Assembly: GCA_018343915.1 (NCBI GenBank)
Contig: JABRWF010000007.1
Coordinates: 2,728,001-2,792,000, forward strand
Length of the DNA stretch: 64,000 nucleotides
Direction: 5' to 3'
Source of the DNA: Agroathelia rolfsii
Lineage: Eukaryota > Basidiomycota > Agaricomycetes > Amylocorticiales > Amylocorticiaceae
Under the pieces are notes generated by a model, which worked only from the letters and a program-made list of their open reading frames with translations, ran no database searches and had not been told where the DNA came from. The stretch's first letter is position 1, and every line of letters begins with the position of its first letter. The position numbers and the translations under genes are program-made. Below, one piece after another: positions 11,150 to 21,636 of the stretch.

Positions 11150-12152
11150 TGTCAAGGCTTACGCGCTTGACTCTACCAAAAGACACAACCTGCTGTAAGG
11201 TACGCAGGCGGGCTGTAAAGCCGGGTTTTACGTGTACGACTTGTTTGGTATTCTATTTCAGACACCCACGTGCTCCCGTTGCTACCTTTTGTAATAGTAT
11301 ACACTAAGCTCTACTTTGCTAAGATTGTGATTGGTACTCTAGCCAGAGGCTTCCCGTGTACTCTCTTCGCGTCAAATAAAGCTTATTGTATTTCTTACTG
11401 AGGATAGGCGGCTTAGCCCTCCGTGGTCTACGTAATGTCTGCTAGGGCTTATTACTGCCTAGGCCTAAATGAATAGGGCTTTTATCACACGGGCGCCCTC
11501 TGATGTATTAGGGACTTAAAGACTTATAAGCCTTCTTGTATCAAGGCCTTTGGTACGCTTACTAAGATGCCCTAAAGGCCTTACTCTTAGTAAGGAAAGA
11601 GAGAGAGGGGGTGTGGGCTAGGACTTAAGTAAGCCTGAAGGCGAGATAATATATTAGCTTATGTAAATACAAAATGGGGGGTGCCCTTACCTGAAGGCGA
11701 GAAGGTCGAAGCTAAAGTTCAGGTAAGGGTTACATGCTTGTATTTATACATAAGTGAAAGGGCCTGTGCGCAGCCTTGATGGTCTGTGTGCAGCCAGGGT
11801 TCATAAGCAGGAACATGTCAAATGCAGGGGCAGTGCTTTGTGCCTAAGTCCGATGAGCATCCGATCGGAATGATGAGTCTAGTACTCCTTAGTAATTGCA
11901 CAGTGATCGGAATGACCCTGGTTCCTGAGTCTAGACCTTTTGATGAAGAGGAATGATCTAGACTCCGCCTTCCTAATATACTCTTGTCACGAGCACTCCT
12001 GTCACGTGGGGCTAACACAGCCAGTCACACGCGCGTCAAGATGTCACCTGCAAGGTATTTTGTCCATAACTCCATGAATAAAAATCGTAAAAATATAATA
12101 AAAATATGTACAGATACGTAAAGAAAATGCGAAAAATGTCCAACTCATAACA
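11150..12152 (-). repeat. B1 5' LTR (family B)
   Basis: Same length (1003 bp) as the 3' LTR at 1005. The minus-strand TATAAAT begins at 11748 and the AGCTTCGACCT motif at 11713. Followed on the + strand by the B2 TSD copy CCTGC. Confidence 0.95.
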
Positions 12153-12157
12153 CCTGC

Positions 12158-13319
12158 CATTACTCATCCCACATCTCCTACCATGTCTACAGGATTCAAA
12201 CAGTTCTTAGGTTAGATGCTGGAAATGCAGCAACAGACCATAGAGATGATGTGTCACATGACAGAGATGCAATGCAAGCTGGTGGAAATTGCCAATCATC
12301 CAGCACCTGTACTGGCCCCTGCACCAGTACCTGCCCTGCAAGTGGTCACAGTAGCCTCAACAAAGGAAAGAGGCAAGGAGCCTTTGAAGTTCATGGGCGA
12401 CCGTGAAAAATACAAGGATTTCATCCTGGGATTTGAAAACTATCTTGGGTTAAACCCTACCTTGTACAGCTTGGACCGCAACAAGGGCAGGTTACTCATC
12501 TCGTTGTTGGAAGGAGGTCCAAGAAGGTGGTCAGAAAAGTGGTCAGACATGATCAAAGCAGAGGAAGAAGGAGAGGTTAAGAAGGAATCTCCTTTCATCT
12601 TCAATGACTTCTACAAAGCCTTCAGGGGTCTCTATGGATCATGGGACTACAAACGTTCAGCCCTGGACAAGCTCAAGGGAATGAAGCAGGGGTCTAGAAG
12701 TACACAAGACTACATAACGGACTTCTAGGCAACTGCCCAACAAATGGACCTATCTAAGGAAGACTGGCATGTGCGGTTCCTAGATGGATTGAATCCCAAG
12801 ATTCAGAATGTTCTTGGTGGTTGGGACCAAACCAACCTGGAAATTGTGCAGAAGGCAATGGATGCAGCACTTTGTGCTAAACAAGGATTACGCTCTGCAG
12901 GTTTATGGCAGGACACATGGAGACCTTGGGTCCCTGTAGCCGGATCAGCTGCAAATCCCATCGCAATTAATGCGGCCCAAGTCGCTATACCCTTGACCAG
13001 TCAACCCTCATTTCAGGGAAGACCATCATTCCCGCCAAGGGATTGGTCAAAAGCACAGTGCTTCCATTGTGGGCAGTTAGGCCACCCCAAACGCCATTGT
13101 CCTCTCCTTGGATATAAGCCAAGAATGTTTGCCCCTCCTGCACAAGCCTCTGTCTCTGCCTTGACTCAGGCCATGCCAGCACCAGCTGCCACCCCTATTG
13201 CCCCAACCTCCTCATTGGCAAGCTTGTCATCTTACACGGTTCCTGACCATGTGATGCAGGTTATGGAGGAGCAGGCAGCCACCATTGCTGCGCTCAAGGA
13301 TCAAATGGGTTTTTCCTAA
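12158..13319 (+). pseudogene. B2 gag, main part
   Basis: Continues the fragment at 790-1004. Encodes MLEMQQQTIEMM, the capsid-like region (FMGDREKYKDFILGF, SLLEGGPRRWSEKW, GSWDYKRSALDKL), the CCHC knuckle (CFHCGQLGHPKRHC) and the terminal KDQMGFS with TAA at 13317-13319. Two TAG stops: at about 12211 (FLG*MLEM) and at 12726-12728 (TDF*ATAQ, where B1 has TGG). Otherwise in frame. Confidence 0.9.
13307..13313 (+). promoter_or_regulatory. Putative -1 frameshift heptamer GGGTTTT (B2)
   Basis: Zero-frame reading is atG GGT TTT TCC TAA, fitting X XXY YYZ. The -1 frame is open from here through the protease of an intact copy. Also at 7366-7372 (B1) and 32825-32831 (B3), read on minus. Confidence 0.6.
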
Positions 13320-14721
13320 GGTCAGCTAAAAGGGCTATTCAGTCTGACCCATACATACAAAATAGACTTTCTTCCTTCTCTACATGTAATAACATTTCTG
13401 TTTCTTCTTCATCTTATTTCTCCCTTGCAGGTGCAAATGGATAGCACCTCAAGGTTCCCATCATATTCCATAGACCTTTCAGAAATTTTTCTACTTCCGC
13501 TATGATTGACTCGGGTGCTTTGTCTTCTTTCGTAAATTATAGATACGTAGAAAAACATAAAATACCTACAAAAAAATTACCTTGCCCTATTCCTCTGTAC
13601 AATATTGATAACTCTGCCAATTAGATTGGAAGGATCAAATCCGTCACTATACTTGACACCACAATAGGATCAGAAAGAAAGTACCTACCTCTCTGTGTCA
13701 TTGACATCGGCCAAGAAGACATTATTCTTGGAATTGACTGGCTATGTCTTGAAAACCCTGTGATAGACTAGAAGTCCACAGAAGTCACCTTCCTACCCAA
13801 AAGAGAAGTTGTACAAGGCACCACGACTATGCCACCTGGATATGAGGACTTCGCTGATGTATTCTCTGAAGAAGAAGCAAGTAGACTACCTAGCTACAAG
13901 TTATCTGACTATAAAATTGAGTTGCTTGATGAAACCAAGCTCAGATAAGGGCATGTATACCCCCTCAGCAGCAACAAGACTGATGCACTCAATAAATGGA
14001 TTGATGATAACCTGGCTAAGGGGTATATTCGTAAATCTGAAAGTAAATTTGCTGCCCCCATGTTTTTTGTCCCAAAGAAAAATGGCAAGCTCCGCCCTGT
14101 TCAGGATTATCGAGCCCTCAATAAACAAACTGTCAAAAATGCATATCCCCTTCCCCTGATTTCTGAGATAGTGGAACACATGACCCAATTCCGATGGTTC
14201 ACTAAGATCGACCTTAGGGCCGGATTTAACAACATCCACATCAGGGAAGGAGATGAACAAAAAGCAGCCTTCATTACATCATGTAGTCTCTTCAAACCCT
14301 TGGTCATGCCATTTGGTCTCTGTAATGCCCCATCTTCTATGCAAGCATTAATGGACAATATTCTTCTTTGATTGGTTCAACTAGGCTTTGTTAGGGTCTA
14401 CATCAATGATGTCATCATTGGAGCCAAAACCAAGAAGAAGTTATGCAAGGTCACACAAGAAGTCCTATCCATTCTATGAGAACACAACCTATATGGCAAC
14501 TTGGATAAGTTCGAGGTTGAAAAACCCAAGGTCAACATCCTGGGCTTCATTGTCTCCTACCAACAAGTCAGTATGGATCCCGAAAAAGTCAAACCCATCC
14601 TAGATTGGCCGACTCCCAAGAATGTAAAGGAAGTCCGCAAGTTTTGGGGATTGGCCAATTACTATAGGCATTTCATTTGAGTCTTTGGGAGAATTTACAA
14701 ACCTCTGGATCGCCTTATGGG
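13320..14721 (+). pseudogene. B2 pol: protease and reverse transcriptase, decayed
   Basis: Protease motif AMIDSGALSS, then LGIDWL. RT motifs APMFFVPKKNGKLRPVQDY, KIDLRAGFNNI, MPFGLCNAPSSMQALMDN and VYINDVIIGA. As in B1, the YxDD box has Asn in place of the first Asp (codon AAT 14405-14407). Multiple nonsense codons (for example SAN*IG, VID*KS, LR*GH, LL*LVQ, SIL*EH, HFI*VF), several at former CAG/CGA/TGG codons. Interrupted at KPLDRLMG by A1, whose TSD ATGGG closes this piece. Confidence 0.9.
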
Positions 14722-15575
14722 TGTCATGAGAAGGAAATTTTCGCTGATTTTTTGATTATTCTCTTGTATTAATTGGACCATTATTTATTTAGTTATCACA
14801 TGTTCTTCTCCTTTCCATTTATTTTTCTTATAAAATTACCCTTTTAGGGCGTGGACTGTGGGCAGTGCAGTGGTCATGTGATTGGCCCTCACGTGTTCCA
14901 AGCCGCACATCACAGGAGTAATCTCGGGGCTGTGCGCATTTCCTTTTCACCATCATGTACAGCCTAGGAACACAGACTTCCTTCCCTAATCAATTCCTAA
15001 TGGTTACCAGTACTGGTCTGGAAATGGATCTCCACACAGATGCCTGGTGGAGTTAGGGTAAAAGATCTTCCCCTGCATTGCCACATTTACACTTCTATCT
15101 CCCTCTGCACATAGACCACCAAGGCTATGCACGGACCATTCCATAGTAGTATAAATAAAGCATGTAACTTGTCCTGAAGAGCTCAGCTTCAACCTCTTTG
15201 CCTTCAGGCAAGTAAAACCAAGTTTGTATTCCCTTGGCTAGATTACTAATATAAACTTCGCCTTCAGGGTATATACTCGCAGGCCTAGGCCCTCGTCCTA
15301 GCCTCTCTGTTTTCTCTCTCTCTCTCCCCATTCCCTTATATTAGGAGGCGGTGCAAATCCCCTCACGTGTACACATGTGAACTAAGAGCTACGATCACGT
15401 AAGAGCTAAGAAAGTACCCGGCATACCCTCAATAGATACAGGGTTAGTGTACCTGTGGGAACACTCTTGCATGGGTACTTCAATACTTTAGTGTTAAGAG
15501 GTGTATTGTTTGATTGTGTGCACAAGTAGGCTCCCCACGCCCAATGTCACATAGTCAAGGAGTATACCCTTGACA
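14722..15575 (+). repeat. A1 5' LTR (family A)
   Basis: TGTCATGAG ... CCTTGACA. TATAAAT at 15149. The start motif at 15184-15194 has decayed to AGCTTCAACCT (CpG to CpA). Contains ATTGG, CACGTG, two CCTTCAGG boxes and a CT microsatellite. Confidence 0.95.
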
Positions 15576-16044
15576 TTAGGTCGAAGCTACCAAGTTCCCT
15601 TGGACTTCCACGGTCTGAGAAGGCAAGATTAGCGATCTTGCACAAAGAGCGCATTTCATATTTTCTTTACGAACATTTTTCTGAATACGTAAGCGGTAAA
15701 CTACTTCAGGAAGCAATTGTGCAGAGCCCTCCAAAGCCTGTTTACAACCCTGTCTAGACAAAGATAGGGTATATGTCCTACCCAATTCTTTGGCTGTATC
15801 CAAAGTGCAATACAAGCCTAACAAGCTTGGCATTCTAGGAGTCCCTAGTGGGGATCAAAGTTTATTACTGCTAAGCATGAGTGGCACCTTTTCCACCCCC
15901 CCCTACCATTCAAAATTTTGTGTGACCTTTGTGTGATTACTATACAGGCAAGCTCTAGCCCTAGCCAAAGAAGAAAATCCCACTACCCATTTAGAAACTG
16001 GCATGACCACCAGTAATGAAGAAGATTGCATCTACACTCTGTGA
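15576..16044 (+). other. A1 5' leader with primer-binding site
   Basis: TT then AGGTCGAAGCT at 15578-15588 immediately follows the LTR: the putative self-priming site. The rest is noncoding up to gag, with a C-rich run near 15895-15903. The same leader recurs in G and M. Confidence 0.7.
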
Positions 16045-17508
16045 ATGAGCACATGAAAGGGCACAACCTACAAGCCCAAAGAAGTACTGGTCCCTTGGGC
16101 CACAAAATCCACCGCCTCTTCTCCCAAAGTTACAAGAGAAGTCACGTCAAGCTCGGCTCCGCATCTATCAGAAGAGGAAGAAGAAGAATCCGGTGAAGAA
16201 GCCATATTGACACAAGTATCTCCACCAAAGACACCAGAAGGCCAAGAAGAGGCACCATCAGAATATCCCTCCCCCTCTGAATTTTGTTGGCGTTACACTA
16301 CCGAAGCCTCATACCCCAAATCACCCATTGTACCACACCCTTCCCCTTCTAAGAGTTGCCGCAAATGCCGCTGTGAAAAGAGAAGAGAAGTCACCCCCGA
16401 AGAACCCACCAAAATGTCCCTACCTCAAGAACTTGGGCAAATCCTAGCCCTGCTCCAAGCCAATCAAACACAAATTCAAGCATCCATGGAGCAGATGCAG
16501 GAAACCCAGGCCCGTTTTGCCAACCTTCTAGAAAGGGAACAACCAGCCCCCGCCTCAGTCACCGCATCTTCAATGCCTAAGGAAATTGGCCAAGCTCCTG
16601 AGAAGTTCTCTAGTGATTGGTCAAAATATCAATCGTTTGTATTCGGCTTTGAAAACCACATCAAGCTGAACCCCAAGATATATTCCTCGGACTATACTAA
16701 GGTGCGCTTCTTTGTAGGCCTTCTAGAAGGAGCACCAAAAGCCTGGAGTCAAAAGTTTGATGACGCCATTGACACTAAGGGTTTCAATTTCAAAAAGGAC
16801 CTTTACTCTAAATTCAAGGCATTGTATGGCGCAAGAGATTTTGGAAGGATCGCTCTCCAAAAACTCCAAGACCTGAAACAGGGGACCTCCTTGGTGGCGG
16901 ATTTTACAGCTACTTTCTCCACCCTCGCCAATCAAACAAAGCTATTAGGAGAGGATCTTAGGGTACGGTACTGGCAGGCCCTTTCTCCAAAAATCAAGGG
17001 TGTCATTGGAGGATATCCTAAGGAACGCCGCGACACACTGGAGCACCTAATAGAGGCTGCAGTAGATGCCAAGGAAGGACTCCGGGATGCTGGAATTTGG
17101 ACTGACAGATGGAGGCTAAAACCTCGCTTCCAAAATCAGGGTACAGCTGCAAATCCTATCACTATCAACACAGCACAAGCCTTACCAACCACCCCAGCTC
17201 CGGCAACACCTCAAGCAAGCCGCCATCCTCCTAGAGATTTGAGCACTGTACAGTGCTATAATTGTCAATAATGGGGGCACTTTGCCTCCAACTGCACAAA
17301 CCCTCGAGTCTCGAGGTATCAAGGCTCTAGACCTAGGGTCCAGGCCACAACAATGCCGGCTTTGCCTTCTGCCAACCAGCTGGGTACATCAGCCGCTGTG
17401 GATGACATCAATAAAGGATCCTCAACAATGACAATGGCTGATCTACAAGCATTGGTCGAGCAACAAGCAATGGCATTAGCCGCCTTTAAGGACAAGGCGG
17501 GTTTTTAG
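16045..17508 (+). pseudogene. A1 gag
   Basis: Starts MST, with TGA at codon 4 (16054-16056; Arg in copy G). Then comes a basic/Ser-rich N-terminus with an acidic run, PSPSE-type motifs and a coiled-coil-like segment (LPQELGQILALLQANQTQIQASMEQMQ). The capsid-like domain follows (GLLEGAPKAWSQKF, FKALYGARDFGRIALQKLQDLKQG, RYWQALSPKIKGVIGGYP), then a CCHC knuckle broken by CAA to TAA (CYNCQ*WGHFASNC, 17267-17269), ending DKAGF-TAG. About 487 codons. The product would coat the RNA in cytoplasmic particles. Confidence 0.92.
17499..17505 (+). promoter_or_regulatory. Putative -1 frameshift heptamer GGGTTTT (A1)
   Basis: Zero frame gcG GGT TTT TAG: the heptamer abuts the gag stop, and pol is open in the -1 frame (GFLEGSTERAIL). 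The identical site in G lies at 50575-50581 (minus). Confidence 0.6.
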
Positions 17509-19305
17509 AAGGGTCGACGGAAAGGGCCATTTTAGCTGACCCTTATTTGACAAATAGATTTTCTTCCTTCCTTTCTCTTAATTCAGTTTCCATTTCTAGT
17601 GCACATGGACAGCACCTCCACATCCCAATCATGTTCCATGGATAGTTTTCGTCTCTTGTAACAGTAGCTATGATTGACTCAGGAGCTTCTTCTTCTTTTA
17701 TTCACTCTCAATTCATTAAAGAAAATAAAATACATACAAAAAAATTACCTCGAACTATCCCTGTGTATAACATAGACAATTCACTTAATGCTTAAGGAAG
17801 TATTGAAGAAATTGCTGTTCTTGAGACAAGTATTGGTGGCATCCAAAAGAAACTCCTATTCCTGGTCACAGATATTGGACCTGAAAACATAATCCTTGGT
17901 ATTGATTGGCTTCAGCTGGAAAATCCAATAATAGATTGGTCAGCAGGAAAAGTCACACATCCAAACCGCCTAACCATCTCCTCTAGCCTATTGCCAGAAT
18001 GGGCTTCGAAATACGCATCAGTCTTTTCTAAAGAAGCCTCCCAGAGAATGCCCATTAGAAAACCTTGGGATCACAAGATTGAGCTCAAGCATGAAGTGCA
18101 ACTCCGGAGAAGCAAGGCATATCCCCTCTCAGTAAAAGAAGAAGAAGCATTAATTGACTATCTACAAGAGAACCTTAAAAAGGGGTACATCAGAAAATCA
18201 GAAAGTCCAATTGCTGCCCCTATATTCTTTGTACCAAAGAAAAATGGTTCCCTTAGACCCGTCCAGGATTACCGAAAACTCAATGCCAAAACAGTCGAAA
18301 ATGCCTACCCCCTCCCTTTGATTTCTGAGCTACAAGATAAAATGACCAAGTTCTGGACCTTCTGTAAAATTGACCTGCGATGGGGCTTCAACAATATCTG
18401 GATCAGAGAGGGTGACAAATACAAAGCAGCCTTCATCACTAACAAAGGACTGTTTGAACCCACCATTATGACCTTTGGCTTATGTAATGCGCCAGCAATA
18501 ATGCAAACCATGATGGATGACTTGTTCTACAAATTCAATCAGTTAGGATGGTTAGTCCACTACATCGATGACATTATTATTGGTGCACAAACAGAAGCAG
18601 AACTTTAAAAGCAAGTATTAAAAGTATTAGAAGTTCTAAGGTCAAATGATCTCTTTGCCAACCTGGAGAAGTTCAAATACAATGTTCCCAAAGTAGACAT
18701 TCTTGGCGCTCTCATTTCCTTTGGTTCAATAAGAATGACCCCGGAAAAGGTTAAGGCAGTTCTAGACTGGCCAACTCCTCAAAAAGTCTCCAACATTCAG
18801 CGCTTCCGGGGACTTGCAAACTACTACCGGCATTTCATTCAAAGTTTCGCACAAATCTGCAAACCCCTAGACTGGTTAACGGGCAAAGTTGAATGGAAAT
18901 GGGGCACAGAAGAACAGGAAGCATTTGATTGTCTAAAGAAGGCCTTTACCTTGGCTCCGGTACTAGGAGCATATGATCAAAAAGCAGAAACTCGCCTAGA
19001 AACAGATGCCTCCAACTTTGCCACTGGAGCCGTACTTCTCCAGAAACAAGGTGACAATTCCTGGCGACCAATTGCTTTCCTGTCACAGGCTATGAATGAC
19101 GCTGAGCGAAATTATGACATATAGGACAAAGAAATGCTAGGAATCATTTGTGCCCTAGATACATGGCGACACTACCTCATTGGCCTTCCTCATCCCTTCA
19201 AAATCCGGACTGATCATAAGAACCTCGAGTATTGGAAAATGGCCCAAAACCTGACAAGACGATAAGCAAGATGGTCCCTCTTCCTTTCCAAGTTCCAGTT
19301 CACAA
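17509..19305 (+). pseudogene. A1 pol: protease, RT, start of RNase H
   Basis: Protease with intact AMIDSGASSS. RT with PIFFVPKKNGSLRPVQDYRKLN, KIDLRWGFNNI, MTFGLCNAPA and an intact YIDD (HYIDDIIIGA), followed by the thumb ([10 protein letters not shown]) and RNase H ([25 protein letters not shown]). Stops include HG*FSS and NA*GSI near 17640 and 17795, TAA at 18606-18608, TAG in YDI*DKEM near 19123 and TAA in TRR*ARW near 19264. Interrupted by K1 at FQFT. Confidence 0.93.
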
Positions 19306-20179
19306 TGTCAAGAGCTGCCTTCGCAGCTAGCTTGGGCGGTGCGGCGATGCCCCGGGAGCGCTAACTACTAAGCGGCTCACTGCCAGATGGCAGCCCTGTG
19401 GGTTCATGGAGTCGCCTCTTCGATACCTCGGAGCCTGTGGCAATACAGGTGTTGCGGCAAGCAGACAAGCGCATAGCAGGTTGGTATGGGTGTTCCGGCG
19501 AGATTGAGCGTAGAGCGGAGAGATCAAGCAAGGGGAGAAAGGCTAGACGAGATACTCGAGGACGCTCAAGTCCACAGGTTGACCGCTGGCTATGCAGTGG
19601 GTGTAGAGCTTGTTTAGGGCTAAACACACTTAATTTTCCGACTACTGTATCTACTACATCAAGTACAGTACTATATACTAGAATACAGTAGTCACAGAAA
19701 GATAAATAAAGAAATGGGAGAAAACAATAGAGACAATAAAGAATAGCGCGTGCTGCGTACTCAGGTAGTCATGCCACGCTGTGCACAAAGGCGGGGATGC
19801 GTTCCTTCGGAAACATCGGCGGTCTAATTGTCGATCAGAGCGCGATCGTGAGGGAGAACCAAGCGCGATCTTCCCAGATAGGAAGGATCCGCTGGTGGGG
19901 ACACATGGCGACTCGGGGAATGTCTTTGAGAAGTCCAGTCAGCATGTGGAACACTCTGATGGACAGAAGCACATCAATGATGGGAAGGAAGCGCAAGGGG
20001 CGGCCTTGCACATGGCTCCGGGGAAACGTCGGCAGACACATCGGAAACGCTTCCAATGCATGGGGTACGCGGCGATGCAGAAGGGAGGATGTTGCTGGTG
20101 GCTCCGTCATAGTTGTTCACAAATGTTGATGTGCACGATCGGGACGTTCGGCGGCCGGGTGCGTTGGCAGGTTGTGACA
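19306..20179 (-). repeat. Solo LTR, family K copy 1 (874 bp)
   Basis: Flanks CACAA (19301-19305) and CACGA (20180-20184): one TSD differing by a G to A transition. TG...CA ends; orientation is inferred from the TGTCATGA-type start seen in copy 2. Contains the perfect inverted repeat GACTACTGTA/TACAGTAGTC at 19640-19649 and 19684-19693. The open frames within it are fortuitous. Confidence 0.88.
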
Positions 20180-20756
20180 CACGATTTCTTACCTCCAAGG
20201 ATCTGAGAATGGACAAGCTGATCCCCTATCCCACTGACTAGACTACCAATGATCTGACGAGGAAGACAACCTTGAACAGGTGGTCCTTGACCCTAAATTG
20301 TTCCAAATCAATGCCACCAGAAGAGGCCACATGGAAATACAAGGGGAAAAGAGTATTCTGGACCGGATCAGAAGCAGGGCAAGAGACGCCGAGATTGCAG
20401 ACACTTTAGGACTGGTCAAAGAACTCGGACCGGTCAAACTGCAAAAGGGTCTAGAGGAGTGGAATGAGGAAAATGGCCTAATCCTACACCAAAGAAAAGT
20501 TTACGTACCTTGCAACACCCCTCTATGCAATGACATTATCCGCCTCCACTATGATGTACCATCAGCTGGACACCCTGGTCGCTACAAGATGCTTGAACTT
20601 GTATCAAGAAACTATTGGTGGCCAGGATTAACTAAGGCTGTCAATGACTAAGTATCCTCATGCCCTAATTGCCTTGCCTCAAAGACATCTAGATCTATGC
20701 CTGTAGGACCTTTGGCACTACTACCAACCCCTGTAAGACCATGGGAACATGTCACT
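20180..20756 (+). pseudogene. A1 pol: end of RNase H and integrase zinc domain
   Basis: ISYLQGSENGQADPLS, then DPKLFQINATRRGH, GPVKLQKGLEEWNEENG, and the HHCC zinc domain (AGHPGRYKMLELVSRNYWWPGLTKAVND ... CPNCLASK). Stops: CGA to TGA at LSH* near 20236, and TAA at ND*VSS near 20649. Ends at the TSD TCACT of K2. Confidence 0.9.
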
Positions 20757-21631
20757 TGTCATGACCCGCCAACGCACCCGGCCGCCGAATGTCCTGATCA
20801 CGCACATCGACATTTGTGAACAACTATGATGGAGCCACCGGCAACATCCTCCCTTCTGCGTTGCTGTGTGTCCCGTGCATCGGAAGCGTTTCCGATGTAT
20901 CTGCCGACATTTCCCCGGAGCCATGTGCACAGCCGCCCTTTGCGCTTCCTTCTCATTAATGGCATGTCTCTGTCCATCAGAGCACCCCACATGCCAACTA
21001 GCCTTCTCGATGTCAATCTCCGAGTCGCCATGTGCCTGCACCAGCGGATCCTTCCTATCTGGGAAGATCGCGCTTGGACTTTCCTCCTGATCGTGCTCTG
21101 ATCGATGATCAGACTGCCGATGGTTCCAAAGGAACGCACCCCCACCTTCGTGCACAGCGTGGCACGACTACTAGAGCGCACAGCGTGTGCTATTCTTTAT
21201 TGTCTTTATTGTTTTCTCCTATTTCTTTATTTATCTTTCTGCGACTACTGTATTCTAGTATATAGTACTATACTTGATGTAGTAGATACAGTAGTTGGAA
21301 AATTAAGTGTGTTTGGCCCTAAACAAGCCCTACACCCGCTGCATCGTCAGCGGTCAACCTGTGGACTCGAGCGTCCTTGAGTATCTCGTCTAGCACCTTG
21401 TCTCTAGCTTGACATCTCTTGCTCTACGCCTGATCTCGCCGGACCTCCCGCTCAACCTGCCGTACGTCTGACTGCTCGCCGCACCACCCGTATCGCCGCA
21501 GGCTCCGAGATATCAAAGAGGCGACTCCACGAACCCATAGGGCTGCCATCTGGCAGTGAGCAGCTGTAGTAGTTAGCGCTCCAGGGGCATCACTGCACCG
21601 CCCGAGCTAGCTGCAAAGGCAGCTCTTGACA
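20757..21631 (+). repeat. Solo LTR, family K copy 2 (875 bp)
   Basis: TSD TCACT at 20752-20756 and 21632-21636. Starts TGTCATGACCCGCC, ends CTCTTGACA. Opposite orientation to K1, only about 580 bp away in the host. Confidence 0.92.
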
Positions 21632-21636
21632 TCACT

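Larger units (their letters stand above)
1005..12152 (-). mobile_element. B1: complete family-B chromovirus with four nested solo LTRs
   Basis: Flanked by the TSD CCTGC (1000-1004 and 12153-12157). Its two 1003-bp LTRs (1005-2007 and 11150-12152) differ almost only at CpG sites. Removing the four nested LTRs (C, D, B, A) and their TSD copies leaves about 7.49 kb. On the minus strand the order is LTR, PBS, leader, gag, protease, RT, RNase H, integrase, chromodomain, polypurine tract, LTR. It is inserted head-on into B2 gag. Dead through nonsense codons, a gag frameshift and an RT active-site change. Confidence 0.95.
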
